Below are positions 1 through 8,490 of a stretch of 64,000 nucleotides of DNA, piece after piece. Within the stretch, counting starts at the first letter, position 1; the number at the start of each line of letters is the position of its first letter. The notes beneath the pieces are model-generated. The model made no database searches. It saw only the letters and a program-made list of their open reading frames with translations, and had not been told where the DNA came from. The DNA comes from Aquimixticola soesokkakensis (GTDB lineage Bacteria > Pseudomonadota > Alphaproteobacteria > Rhodobacterales > Rhodobacteraceae): assembly GCF_900172375.1 (NCBI RefSeq), contig NZ_FWFS01000001.1:248001-312000 (forward strand). The letters are read 5' to 3'. The position numbers were made by a program, and so were the translations under genes.

Positions 1-171
1 TTTGGACACCACCCAGCATTGCTTGCCCGAGGCGTTTTCCTCAAAGACATACCAGTCGGTGTTATTGGCGACCTGATTGGTCGATTCCTGTGCGAATGCG
101 GTCGTTGCCGCGAGCGCAAATATTGCGCCTGCAACCATGCGCGAAAAAGGGCGCGTAAGTGCGAATGTCAT
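1..171 (-). CDS. Invasion-associated locus B (IalB) family protein, N-terminal part
   Basis: Only the first 57 codons are inside the window; the gene runs off the left edge. The ATG at 171 begins a basic stretch followed by a hydrophobic segment rich in Ala that ends in AFAQ, which looks like a Sec signal peptide of about 27 residues. The mature start reads TNQVANNTDWYVF followed by CWVVS, the pattern seen at the start of periplasmic IalB-family proteins (a single conserved domain of about 170 residues). The family is named after a Bartonella invasion gene, but in free-living Rhodobacterales its function is not established. The call rests on the short fragment only. Confidence 0.7.
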   Translation of the reverse strand, partial: MTFALTRPFSRMVAGAIFALAATTAFAQESTNQVANNTDWYVFEENASGKQCWVVSK

Positions 172-352
172 TGTGGTCCAGCCTCCAGCCGTCACTGCCT
201 CTGCGGGTCTGTGCCATCCCGTCTCAAGCGGTATTTCAATGCACAGGCCGTTTTTCAAGTTCCTGCGTGCACAGTAGCGCAAAATCCGGCATTTGTGAAA
301 GTGTGCTCGGCGGGAAATCGCTGAATCGTGAGCGAAACGCGGAGGAAATGAG

Positions 353-1360
353 ATGGCACAACCCGAAACACTGGTGGAAATCTGGCGCGGCCCCTTTGCC
401 GAAAGCCTGCACGCGGGCCACGCCGTGGTCTGCGATGCCTCGGGGATTCTGGCAAGTTGGGGGGATCCCGACACCGTGATCCTGCCGCGATCCTCGGTCA
501 AAATGATCCAGGCGCTGCCCTTCATTTCCTCTGGCGCGGCCGATGCGATCGGCGCAAGCGAGGCCGATGTCGCCTTTTCCTGCGCCTCCCATCAGGGCGC
601 GGCGATCCACACCCGCCGCGCGGCAGCCTGGCTGGAAACATTGGGCTACAGCGAGGCCGATCTCATCTGCGGCCCCCAAATGCCCGATGATCGCGCGGCA
701 AAGACAGCCCTGATCAAATCGGACGACAGTCCTTGCCGCCTGCACAACAATTGCTCGGGAAAACATGCGGGCTTTTTGTCCTACGTGAAACACACGGGCG
801 CGAGCCTGGATTACGTCGAGCCCGACCACCCGCTGCAACGCGACATTCTGGAAGCCTTCGAAACCGTGACCGGCGTCACATCGCCCGGTTTTGGCGTGGA
901 TGGTTGCTCGGCGCCCAACTTTGCGACGACAATCGCCGGCTTGGGGCGGGCGATGGCCTTTTACGCAAATGCCCGCGAAGACGGACCGGGTTACGAGGCC
1001 GCCGCGCATCGCCTCGCGCGTGCCATGCCGGCGTTTCCCGAACTGGTCGCTGGTGAAGGGCGCGCCTGCACCGAACTGATGATGGCGGGCAAAGGCAAAG
1101 TCGCGATCAAAACCGGCGCCGAAGGCCTCTTTACCGCGATCTGGCCCCAAAAAGGGATCGGCGTCGGGCTCAAGATCACCGACGGCGGCACCCGCGCCGC
1201 CGAATGCGCCATCGCGACGATTCTGGTCGGCATCGGCGCGCTCGACGGGGAACACCCTGCGGTCAGAAAACGGATGAATCCGCGCATCGCGAATTTCGCC
1301 GGAATCGACACAGGCGAAATCAAAGCCGCGCCTGCGCTGGCCGGATTTACCCTGGCCTAA
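353..1360 (+). CDS. L-asparaginase, Rhizobium etli (zinc) type
   Basis: The 335-residue product belongs to the asparaginase II family typified by the R. etli enzyme, which hydrolyses L-asparagine to aspartate and ammonia. It is unrelated to the E. coli AnsA/AnsB fold. Visible signatures are PRSSVKMIQALP at residues 45-56 (nucleophilic Ser and Lys), CASHQG near 77-82, NNCSGKH at 132-138 and VDGCSAPN near 182-189. The two Cys and the Lys match the zinc ligands described for the R. etli protein. No signal peptide is present, so it is cytoplasmic. The ATG at 353 follows GGAGGAAA. It is divergent from the IalB gene and convergent with serB. Confidence 0.88.
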   Translation: MAQPETLVEIWRGPFAESLHAGHAVVCDASGILASWGDPDTVILPRSSVKMIQALPFISSGAADAIGASEADVAFSCASHQGAAIHTRRAAAWLETLGYSEADLICGPQMPDDRAAKTALIKSDDSPCRLHNNCSGKHAGFLSYVKHTGASLDYVEPDHPLQRDILEAFETVTGVTSPGFGVDGCSAPNFATTIAGLGRAMAFYANAREDGPGYEAAAHRLARAMPAFPELVAGEGRACTELMMAGKGKVAIKTGAEGLFTAIWPQKGIGVGLKITDGGTRAAECAIATILVGIGALDGEHPAVRKRMNPRIANFAGIDTGEIKAAPALAGFTLA

Positions 1361-1392
1361 GCCTTCTTTCGGACAAAAATACCCAAAAGGAT

Positions 1393-2265
1393 TTAGGCAA
1401 ACGCGTCTGCCGCGTAGCCCTGAATGTAGAGCAATGCACTGAGGTCGCCGTGGTTGATGCGGATATCGCATTCTGCGGCGACCGAAGGTTTCGCGTGCAA
1501 CGCAACGCCTGCGCCCGCAAGGCCAAGCATCCCCAAATCATTCGCCCCGTCACCAACGGCCATCACATCGTCCTGTGAAATCCCGAGGCGGGCGGTGATC
1601 TCCTTGAGCGCCTGCACCTTTGCTTCGCGGCCCAAAATCGGCAGGCCGACTTTTCCGGTGAGCGTCCCGTCTTCAACCAAAAGCGTGTTGGCGCGATTCT
1701 CGTCAAAGCCCAGCGTTTGGGCCACAAATCCGGTAAAGGCCGTAAAGCCACCCGACACCAGCGCGGCATAGGCTCCGTCGCGCTTCATCGTGGCCAAGAG
1801 GTCGCGCCCCCCCGGCATGAACGTGATGCGCGTGTCGATGACCTGTTGGATGACATCCGCGCCCAGTCCGGCCAGCAGCCCCACGCGTTCGTTCAGCGCG
1901 CCCTCGAAATCCAATTCGCCGTTCATGGCCCGCGCGGTGATCTCCTTTACCCTCTCGCCCACGCCGGCCACATCGGCCAGCTCGTCGATGCATTCCTGCT
2001 GGATCATCGTGCTGTCCATATCCGCCAACAGCATCTTCTTGCGGCGCCCCTGTGTAGGTTGCACCACCAGATCAACGCCGGTTTTTTGCAAGTCAGACCA
2101 GATATCCCAGCGGTTGGACGGAATTTCGGGGATCTCGAATTCCGCGGCAATGCCATCGGCCAGCACCCGCATCCGGTCACCGCCCCAAGCGCCGCGCAGC
2201 GCGTCCACGAGAGCATATTCAAGCGAAGGATTGGTGGGCGCAGTCAAAAGCGTGACGGTAAACAT
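1393..2265 (-). CDS. serB: Phosphoserine phosphatase
   Basis: SerB removes phosphate from O-phospho-L-serine in the last step of serine synthesis. The 290-residue protein has an N-terminal regulatory-like region (1-70) and then a HAD phosphatase domain starting with LLADMDSTMI (residues 79-88; nucleophile Asp82, acid Asp84), a Ser-Gly-Gly-Phe motif and the late HAD motif VGDGANDLGML. The frame is open upstream to 2298, but the ATG at 2265 is preceded by GGAG and gives the usual SerB length. It is transcribed away from serC, with about 240 bases between the two starts, so the serine pathway genes are grouped as a divergent unit. Confidence 0.93.
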   Translation of the reverse strand: MFTVTLLTAPTNPSLEYALVDALRGAWGGDRMRVLADGIAAEFEIPEIPSNRWDIWSDLQKTGVDLVVQPTQGRRKKMLLADMDSTMIQQECIDELADVAGVGERVKEITARAMNGELDFEGALNERVGLLAGLGADVIQQVIDTRITFMPGGRDLLATMKRDGAYAALVSGGFTAFTGFVAQTLGFDENRANTLLVEDGTLTGKVGLPILGREAKVQALKEITARLGISQDDVMAVGDGANDLGMLGLAGAGVALHAKPSVAAECDIRINHGDLSALLYIQGYAADAFA

Positions 2266-2439
2266 GGGGCAGGCTCCGGTAATGTTGCGCAAGCCCATAC
2301 CCTACCTGCACGCAGATTTCCAATCGTCCGTGCTGCCCTTTGGGAAAGTTTCTTCACCGGATCGTTACGAATGCGCCCCAAGAAAAGCACGCGCGCCGAA
2401 AGTCGCATAAGAATCCCTCTTGTCAGACTTCGGCAAAGG

Positions 2440-2502
2440 CACTACCTCCGTCGGCGGGACACCTCTCCCCAACGAGAGGCATCATATCTGGAAGGATACC
2501 AG
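2440..2502 (+). ncRNA. serC leader RNA motif (cis-regulatory)
   Basis: Directly upstream of serC are two small hairpins. The first lies around CTCCG...CGGG (2446-2458). The second is CCTCTC (2462-2467) paired with GAGAGG (2474-2479), followed by CATCAT and a ribosome-binding site GGAAGGA. This arrangement and wording fit the serC motif described by comparative genomics for alphaproteobacterial serC genes, whose 3' part abuts the Shine-Dalgarno sequence. Identification is from memory of the consensus, not from a covariance search. Confidence 0.65.
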
Positions 2503-2504
2503 CA

Positions 2505-3647
2505 ATGGCTATCGAAGCACCGGCAACGCGTCCGGCAAACCCGCGTTTTTCGTCCGGCCCCTGTGCCAAAATCCCCACATTCTCGCTCGACTTGCTGGCT
2601 GACGCCCCCCTGGGCCGTTCGCACCGTGCTGCCATCGGCAAGGAAAAGCTGAAAGCCGCGATCGAAACGACCCGCGACGTGCTGGGCATCCCCGCAGACT
2701 ACCGCATCGGCATCGTTCCGGCCTCCGACACGGGTGCCGTTGAAATGGCCATGTGGTCGCTGCTGGGCGCGCGTAAAGCCACCATGGTTGCCTGGGAATC
2801 CTTTGGCGCTGGCTGGGTCACCGATGTGGTCAAACAGCTGAAAATCGACGCCGAGGTGAAAACCGCCGACTACGGCCAGATCGTCGATTTCGCGACCATC
2901 GATTTCAACACCGACGTTGTGTTCACATGGAACGGCACCACCTCGGGTGTGCGTCTGGCCAATGGCGATGCGATCCCTGCGGATCGCGAAGGCCTGACCA
3001 TCTGCGACGCCACCTCGGCGGCCTTTGCGATGGACCTGCCGTGGGACAAGCTCGATGTGACGACGTTCTCTTGGCAAAAAGTGCTGGGCGGTGAAGCGGC
3101 GCATGGCATTCTTGTGCTCTCCCCGCGTGCGGTCGAGCGCCTCGAAAGCTACACGCCCGCATGGCCCCTGCCCAAGATTTTCCGCATGACCAAGGGCGGC
3201 AAGCTGATCGAAGGTATCTTTGTCGGCGAGACCATCAACACCCCCTCCATGCTTGCGGTCGAGGATTATCTCGTTGCGCTGGATTGGGCAAAATCCATCG
3301 GCGGTCTCAAAGGCCTGATCGCCCGCGCCGATGCCAACACCAAAGTCATTGCCGATTTCGTCGACAGCCACGACTGGATTGATTTCCTGGCTGCCGATCC
3401 TGCGATCCGCTCCAACACCTCTGTCTGTCTGAAATTCTCGGATGACCGGATCAAAGACGGCGCTGCTTTTGCCAAGGCTGTTGCAAAACGTCTGGAAAAA
3501 GAAGGCGTTGCGCTGGATATCGGCGCTTATCGTGACGCGCCTGCCGGTCTTCGGATCTGGTGTGGCGGCACGGTTGAAACGGCAGATGTTGCCGCGCTGA
3601 TGCCTTGGCTCGACTACGCGTTCAACGCCGAAATCGCCGCTCAATAA
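2505..3647 (+). CDS. serC: Phosphoserine aminotransferase
   Basis: SerC transfers an amino group from glutamate to 3-phosphohydroxypyruvate, giving phosphoserine. The 380-residue class-V aminotransferase shows the PLP lysine in [10 protein letters not shown] (Lys192), the substrate loop [14 protein letters not shown] near 72-85 and the N-terminal SSGPCAK phosphate-binding segment. The ATG at 2505 follows GGAAGGA and sits right after the serC leader hairpins; the upstream in-frame extension to 2340 would run through that leader and is unlikely. serA follows after 105 bases with no obvious terminator, so the two are probably one operon. Confidence 0.95.
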   Translation: MAIEAPATRPANPRFSSGPCAKIPTFSLDLLADAPLGRSHRAAIGKEKLKAAIETTRDVLGIPADYRIGIVPASDTGAVEMAMWSLLGARKATMVAWESFGAGWVTDVVKQLKIDAEVKTADYGQIVDFATIDFNTDVVFTWNGTTSGVRLANGDAIPADREGLTICDATSAAFAMDLPWDKLDVTTFSWQKVLGGEAAHGILVLSPRAVERLESYTPAWPLPKIFRMTKGGKLIEGIFVGETINTPSMLAVEDYLVALDWAKSIGGLKGLIARADANTKVIADFVDSHDWIDFLAADPAIRSNTSVCLKFSDDRIKDGAAFAKAVAKRLEKEGVALDIGAYRDAPAGLRIWCGGTVETADVAALMPWLDYAFNAEIAAQ

Positions 3648-3752
3648 GCCCTTAGGTTCACCGCCATAGTCCCGCGCTTGCAGGACTTGCGGTGGCCCGA
3701 TGGCCCCGGGTCACCGCACCATTCTTTCCATCTTTCAGAGGAGCCTTTTCAC

Positions 3753-5345
3753 ATGGCACCCAAAGTTCTCGTTTCTGACGCCCTGTCGCCCGCTGCTGTC
3801 CAGATTTTCAAGGACAACGGCATCGAAGTCGATTTCCGCCCCGAGCTGGGCAAAGACAAAGACGCTCTGGCTGCGGCCATCGGCGCGTATGACGGTCTTG
3901 CGATCCGCTCGGCCACGAAAGTGACCGAAAAGCTGCTTGAATCCGCGACCAACCTCAAAGTGGTGGCGCGCGCCGGTATCGGTGTGGACAACGTCGACAT
4001 TCCCGCCGCTTCGAAAAAAGGCGTGATCGTGATGAACACGCCGTTTGGCAACATGATCACCACCGCCGAGCACGCGATTGCGATGATGTTTGCCGTCGCA
4101 CGTCAATTGCCCGAGGCCTCTGCCTCCACTCATGCCGGCAAATGGGAAAAGTCCAAATTCATGGGCGTTGAGCTGACCAACAAGGTGCTCGGTGTCATCG
4201 GGGCCGGCAACATCGGCGGGATCGTTTGCGACCGCGCCAATGGCCTCAAGATGAAAGTGATCGCCTATGACCCCTTCCTGTCGCAAGAGCGCGCCGATAA
4301 GATCGGTGTGACCAAGGTCGAGTTGGACGAATTGCTTGCCAAGGCCGATTTCATCACCCTTCACGTGCCGCTCACCGACAAGACCCGCAACATCCTCTCG
4401 GCTGAAAACATCGCCAAAACCAAAAAAGGCGTGCGCATCATCAACTGTGCGCGTGGCGGTCTGGTCGATGAAGCTGCTTTGGCCGAAGCGTTGAAATCCG
4501 GTCACGTTGCGGGTGCCGCGCTTGACGTGTTCGAAGTTGAACCCGCCAAGGACAGCCCCGTTTTCGGTCTGCCCAACGTTGTCTGCACGCCCCACCTCGG
4601 CGCCTCCACCTCGGAAGCCCAGGAAAACGTGGCGCTTCAGGTTGCCGAACAGATGTCGGCCTATCTCAACAGCGGCGAAGTCACCAATGCGCTCAACATG
4701 CCGTCCGTGACCGCCGAAGAAGCCAAGATCATGGGCCCTTGGGTGAAACTGGCCGAAAACCTCGGCTCCTTCATCGGTCAGGTGACCGACGAGGTGATCG
4801 AAACGGTCAACATCACCTTCAACGGCTACGCCTCCGAGCTGAACACCAAAGCGCTGGAAGCGGCGGTGATCGCCGGCATCATGCAGGCGTCCAACCCCGA
4901 TGTGAACATGGTCTCCGCGCCGGTGATCGCCAAAGAACGTGGCATGAAAATTTCCAAAACCACCGAGGATGCGACGGGCTCGTTTGATGGCTACATCAAG
5001 CTCGACATCCAGACGGTCGAGAAATACCGCACCATCGCGGGCACGGTTTTCTCCGATGGCAAGCCGCGCTTCATCCAGATCAAAGGCATCACCATCGACG
5101 CCGAAGTCGGCGAGCACATGCTCTACACGACCAACACCGACACGCCCGGTATCTTGGGCAAGCTCGGCTCCATGCTGGGTGAGCACGGCGAAAACATCGC
5201 CAACTTCACCCTTGGTCGCGAAAAAGCCGGTGGGGAAGCCATCGCCGTCACCCTTCTGGACACGCCGCTGAAAGCCTCGACAGCCGATGCGCTGAAAGAA
5301 ACCAAGCTGTTCCGTCAGGTGCGCCCGCTGGTTTTCAACGTCTAA
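3753..5345 (+). CDS. serA: D-3-phosphoglycerate dehydrogenase
   Basis: SerA oxidises 3-phosphoglycerate to phosphohydroxypyruvate, the committed step of serine synthesis. The 530-residue protein is the long form: a substrate/NAD core with the Rossmann motif GAGNIGG (150-156), the NCARGGLVDE and VFEVEP segments with catalytic Arg and Glu, and TPHLGAST with the catalytic His. Then come an intervening domain (about 320-450) and a C-terminal ACT domain (about 455-530), the usual site of serine feedback control. The start at 3753 has AGAGGAG 9 bases upstream. The leader between serC and serA holds a 6-bp hairpin GCGGTG/CACCGC (about 3690-3717) of unknown role. Confidence 0.96.
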   Translation: MAPKVLVSDALSPAAVQIFKDNGIEVDFRPELGKDKDALAAAIGAYDGLAIRSATKVTEKLLESATNLKVVARAGIGVDNVDIPAASKKGVIVMNTPFGNMITTAEHAIAMMFAVARQLPEASASTHAGKWEKSKFMGVELTNKVLGVIGAGNIGGIVCDRANGLKMKVIAYDPFLSQERADKIGVTKVELDELLAKADFITLHVPLTDKTRNILSAENIAKTKKGVRIINCARGGLVDEAALAEALKSGHVAGAALDVFEVEPAKDSPVFGLPNVVCTPHLGASTSEAQENVALQVAEQMSAYLNSGEVTNALNMPSVTAEEAKIMGPWVKLAENLGSFIGQVTDEVIETVNITFNGYASELNTKALEAAVIAGIMQASNPDVNMVSAPVIAKERGMKISKTTEDATGSFDGYIKLDIQTVEKYRTIAGTVFSDGKPRFIQIKGITIDAEVGEHMLYTTNTDTPGILGKLGSMLGEHGENIANFTLGREKAGGEAIAVTLLDTPLKASTADALKETKLFRQVRPLVFNV

Positions 5346-5372
5346 CGTAACAGGTTAGCGAAAACATCACTG

Positions 5373-5407
5373 GGGCCGCTGGACATTCCGGCGGCCCTTC
5401 GCTTTTG
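5373..5407 (+). terminator. Rho-independent terminator after serA
   Basis: A perfect 7-bp stem GGGCCGC (5373-5379) / GCGGCCC (5391-5397) with an 11-nt loop is followed by TTCGCTTTT. It lies 28 bases after the serA stop codon and probably ends the serC-serA transcript. Confidence 0.75.
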
Positions 5408-5432
5408 TGGCCCCGCGAACAGGAGGACCCCA

Positions 5433-6182
5433 ATGCGCATCTATGCTATCGGTGATATTCACGGCCAAATCGACATGCTTCATGCCGCCCACGCGCGGAT
5501 CGAGGCAGATAAGAAACGCGTCGGCGATCCTGATGCGCTGATCGTGCACTTGGGCGATTACACTGACCGTGGCCCGGATAGCGCCGCAGTGGTGCAACTG
5601 TTGATCGACGGGTTGGCCGAGGGCAAACCGTGGATCGTGTTGCGTGGCAACCATGACCGCATGTTCTGCCGCTTTGTGCGCAATGGCGATGCCTTTGACA
5701 ACGATCATATCCTGTCGGGGAAAAGCTGGTTGAACAAATCGCTCGGGGGCAAGGAAACGCTGGCCTCTTACGGGGTTGAGGCGACAGATTTCGAATTCGA
5801 GGCCGGTTGGGAGGCCGCCAGGAAAGGCGTGCCGATGGCGCATATCGAGTTCCTCGAAAACTGCCCCATGAGCTATGAATTCGACGGCTGCCTTTATGTG
5901 CACGCCGGTGTGCGCCCCGGCGTCGCGCTTGAGGATCAGTCGGAAGAGGACCTTTTGTGGATTCGCAACGGCTGGCTTGATTACGAGGGTGAGTTGCCCT
6001 GGCTTGTCATCCACGGCCACACCGCGCTGGAAGAAGCGACACATTTCGGCAACCGCGTCGATCTGGACACCGGTGCGGGCTATGGTCGCCCGCTGACGGC
6101 GGCAGTGATCGAGAACGGCGAGGTGGAAATCCTGACCGACGACGGGCGCAAACCCATCACCCGCGCAGAGCCGCGCAGCTAA
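5433..6182 (+). CDS. Calcineurin-like metallophosphoesterase (Ser/Thr protein phosphatase family)
   Basis: The 249-residue protein carries the dinuclear-metal phosphoesterase motifs in order: GDIHG (7-11), GDYTDRG near 47, GNHD near 76 and a late HGHT. This spacing is typical of bacterial PrpA/ApaH-like Ser/Thr phosphatases. Its substrate cannot be told from sequence; protein phosphate or dinucleoside polyphosphate are both possible. No signal peptide is seen. It has an AGGAGG site and starts 26 bases after the serA terminator, so it is probably a separate transcription unit. Confidence 0.85.
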   Translation: MRIYAIGDIHGQIDMLHAAHARIEADKKRVGDPDALIVHLGDYTDRGPDSAAVVQLLIDGLAEGKPWIVLRGNHDRMFCRFVRNGDAFDNDHILSGKSWLNKSLGGKETLASYGVEATDFEFEAGWEAARKGVPMAHIEFLENCPMSYEFDGCLYVHAGVRPGVALEDQSEEDLLWIRNGWLDYEGELPWLVIHGHTALEEATHFGNRVDLDTGAGYGRPLTAAVIENGEVEILTDDGRKPITRAEPRS

Positions 6183-6306
6183 ACGCATCTGTGCAAACGC
6201 CGTGCGGGTAAATTCCGGCACGGCGTTAAGTTTCTATTCATTTGCATCCGTCACACTCGGGCCAAGACGCTTTTCAGAAGGGAAAGCGCTTTGCTCGGAG
6301 ATGGAT

Positions 6307-8490
6307 ATGAGCCAGTTGGATATTCTCGCGCAGGAACGCCGCGCGCGGTTAGCGGCGGAACGCTTGTTGGAATTGAAACAGGCCGAATTATTTGCCGCCA
6401 ACAAGAAACTCTCCAGCCACGCGCGCAACCTCTCCGACGAAATTATCGTCACACGCGAGGAAACCCAGACGCTGAAGGTGCGCAACGAAGAAACCCTGCA
6501 AGACCTTGAAAAGGCGCATCATGCGGTTGATATCGCCGAGCGCCGCTTGTGGGACTCTTTGGAAACCATTCACGACGGATTTGCGGTGTACGATCCCGAC
6601 GATGTGTTGATCGCGGCCAATTCCGCCTATTTGCAGGTCTTTGACGGGCTCGCGGATGTGCGTCCGGGCGCGCATTACCGTGATATTATCACCCTCGCCG
6701 TCGAAGAGGGGCTGGTGGATACGGGCGATCTGACGCGGATGGGGTTTGTCGAGGCGGCGATGGCGCGCTGGAACGCCCCGCACCGCGAACCCCATGTGAT
6801 GCGTTTGTGGAACAACCAGTTCGTCAAACTGGTCGACCAGCGGTCGCGCGACGGCGATACCGTGTCGCTCGGCCTCAATATTACCGCAACCGTGCGCTCG
6901 GAAACCCGCCTCAAGAAGGCGCGCTCCAAGGCGGAAAGTGCGAACCGCGCGAAATCGGCCTTTCTGGCAAATATGACCCATGAAATCCGAACGCCGATGA
7001 ATGGTGTCGTGGGCATGGCCGAATTATTGGCCGATACCGCGCTGTCGGACGAGCAAAAGCTCTATGTCGATACGATCAAAAGCTCCGGCGAGGCGTTGCT
7101 TTTGCTGATCAACGATGTGCTCGACTATTCCAAGATCGAAGCCTCGAAACTGTCACTTCATTATGAACCTTTCGACTTTGAAAAAACCGTGCATGAGGTG
7201 GTGACCCTGCTGCAACCCTCTGCGGCTCATAAGAAAATCGACCTGATCATTGACTATGATATGTTCCTGCCGACCCGCTATGTCGGGGATCGCGGCCGCT
7301 TGCGCCAGGTGTTGATGAACCTTGTGGGCAATGCAGTGAAATTTACCCGCGATGGCCATGTCGTGATCCGTGTCGTCGGCTTGCCCGATGGTGACAAAGC
7401 GCAACGCGTTCATGTGTCGGTCGAAGACACGGGGATCGGCATCGCCCCGGATATGGTTGACCATATTTTCGGGGAATTCAATCAGGTCGAGGACGAGCGC
7501 AACCGCAAATTCGAAGGCACGGGCCTCGGTCTTGCGATCACGCGCCAGCTGGTGTCGCTGATGGGGGGCGAGATTTGGGTTGATAGCGATCTGGGGCAGG
7601 GCTCTGTGTTCGGCTTTCACATCACGATGGATATGGCCGAGGATGCGGTCGTCGCCACGGCCTTGCCAAGCTGGATGCATTCAGCAGTTCTGATTGATCC
7701 GCAAGCAACCGGAAGCAGCATTCTGGCCAAGCAATTGGATACATTGGGCTTTGCTGTCAGCGCATTCGCCAGTGCCACAGAAATGTTGGCCTCTCGCGCC
7801 TTTACCGCTGATATTTATCTCGTCGATTCTGCGCTGCCCGACCGCGATGTGGTCAGCTTTATTCGCGAGCTGCGCAGCAACGGCGTCGAGGCGCCGGTTC
7901 TGGTGATGACCTCGGGGCCGATATCTGCGGGATTGCTGGCCGCAGAGCGCGCGCATTTGTTGCACAAGCCGCTGTTGCGGGCCGATTTTCTGGGGGCCTT
8001 GGCACGGGTCGCGCCGGAGGCGACGGTTCGGACCTCCAGCTCAGGTCAGCCAAGAAAGATGCGGGTTCTTGCTGCCGAGGACAATAAAACCAACCAGCTT
8101 GTGTTCGGCAAGATGTTGAAATCCATAGATATCGAGTTGAAATTTGCTGAAAATGGCCGCGAAGCAATCGCCTTGTACCAAAGCTTTGAGCCCGACCTCA
8201 TCTTTATGGATATTTCGATGCCCGACATCGATGGCAAAGAGGCGACACGCGCGATCCGCGCGCTCGAAGAGGCCACGGGCACCCATGTCCCGATCGTCGC
8301 GCTGACGGCCCATGCGATGGCGGGGGACGATGCTGCGATCATGGACGCGGGTCTGGACTACTACATGACGAAACCGCTGCGCAAAGCCGCGATCATCGAC
8401 CGTATTCTCGCGCATCAACCCGCAGATAGTTTTCCGCTTGTCGGGGCGGTTATCGCGCAGGACATGCCGCGCGCAGGCAACGAACCTTAG
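6307..8490 (+). CDS. Hybrid sensor histidine kinase with PAS domain and two receiver domains
   Basis: The 727-residue protein has no transmembrane segment. Order: coiled coil (about 10-75), PAS-like domain (about 80-180, beginning DSLETIHDGFAVYD), HisKA with phospho-His225 in NMTHEIRTPMNG, HATPase (about 340-450), a first receiver-like domain and a second receiver with Asp635 in FMDISMPD. The first receiver keeps VDSALPD and a late HKP but has only one acid at its N-terminal acidic pocket, so it may be degenerate. No Hpt domain or partner regulator is nearby. The ATG at 6307 follows GGAG at ideal distance; the frame opens earlier from a GTG at 6202 with no such support. The stop overlaps the recQ stop by 4 bases. 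Confidence 0.88.
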   Translation: MSQLDILAQERRARLAAERLLELKQAELFAANKKLSSHARNLSDEIIVTREETQTLKVRNEETLQDLEKAHHAVDIAERRLWDSLETIHDGFAVYDPDDVLIAANSAYLQVFDGLADVRPGAHYRDIITLAVEEGLVDTGDLTRMGFVEAAMARWNAPHREPHVMRLWNNQFVKLVDQRSRDGDTVSLGLNITATVRSETRLKKARSKAESANRAKSAFLANMTHEIRTPMNGVVGMAELLADTALSDEQKLYVDTIKSSGEALLLLINDVLDYSKIEASKLSLHYEPFDFEKTVHEVVTLLQPSAAHKKIDLIIDYDMFLPTRYVGDRGRLRQVLMNLVGNAVKFTRDGHVVIRVVGLPDGDKAQRVHVSVEDTGIGIAPDMVDHIFGEFNQVEDERNRKFEGTGLGLAITRQLVSLMGGEIWVDSDLGQGSVFGFHITMDMAEDAVVATALPSWMHSAVLIDPQATGSSILAKQLDTLGFAVSAFASATEMLASRAFTADIYLVDSALPDRDVVSFIRELRSNGVEAPVLVMTSGPISAGLLAAERAHLLHKPLLRADFLGALARVAPEATVRTSSSGQPRKMRVLAAEDNKTNQLVFGKMLKSIDIELKFAENGREAIALYQSFEPDLIFMDISMPDIDGKEATRAIRALEEATGTHVPIVALTAHAMAGDDAAIMDAGLDYYMTKPLRKAAIIDRILAHQPADSFPLVGAVIAQDMPRAGNEP

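Noticed and set aside
3690-3717. Hairpin GCGGTG/CACCGC between serC and serA as a terminator
   Set aside because: No U tract follows, and the spacing and shared pathway favour one operon.
3735-5186. 483-codon open frame antisense to serA
   Set aside because: It is a high-GC shadow of serA: the product is rich in Gly, His, Arg and Asp with no family resemblance, and has no ribosome-binding site.
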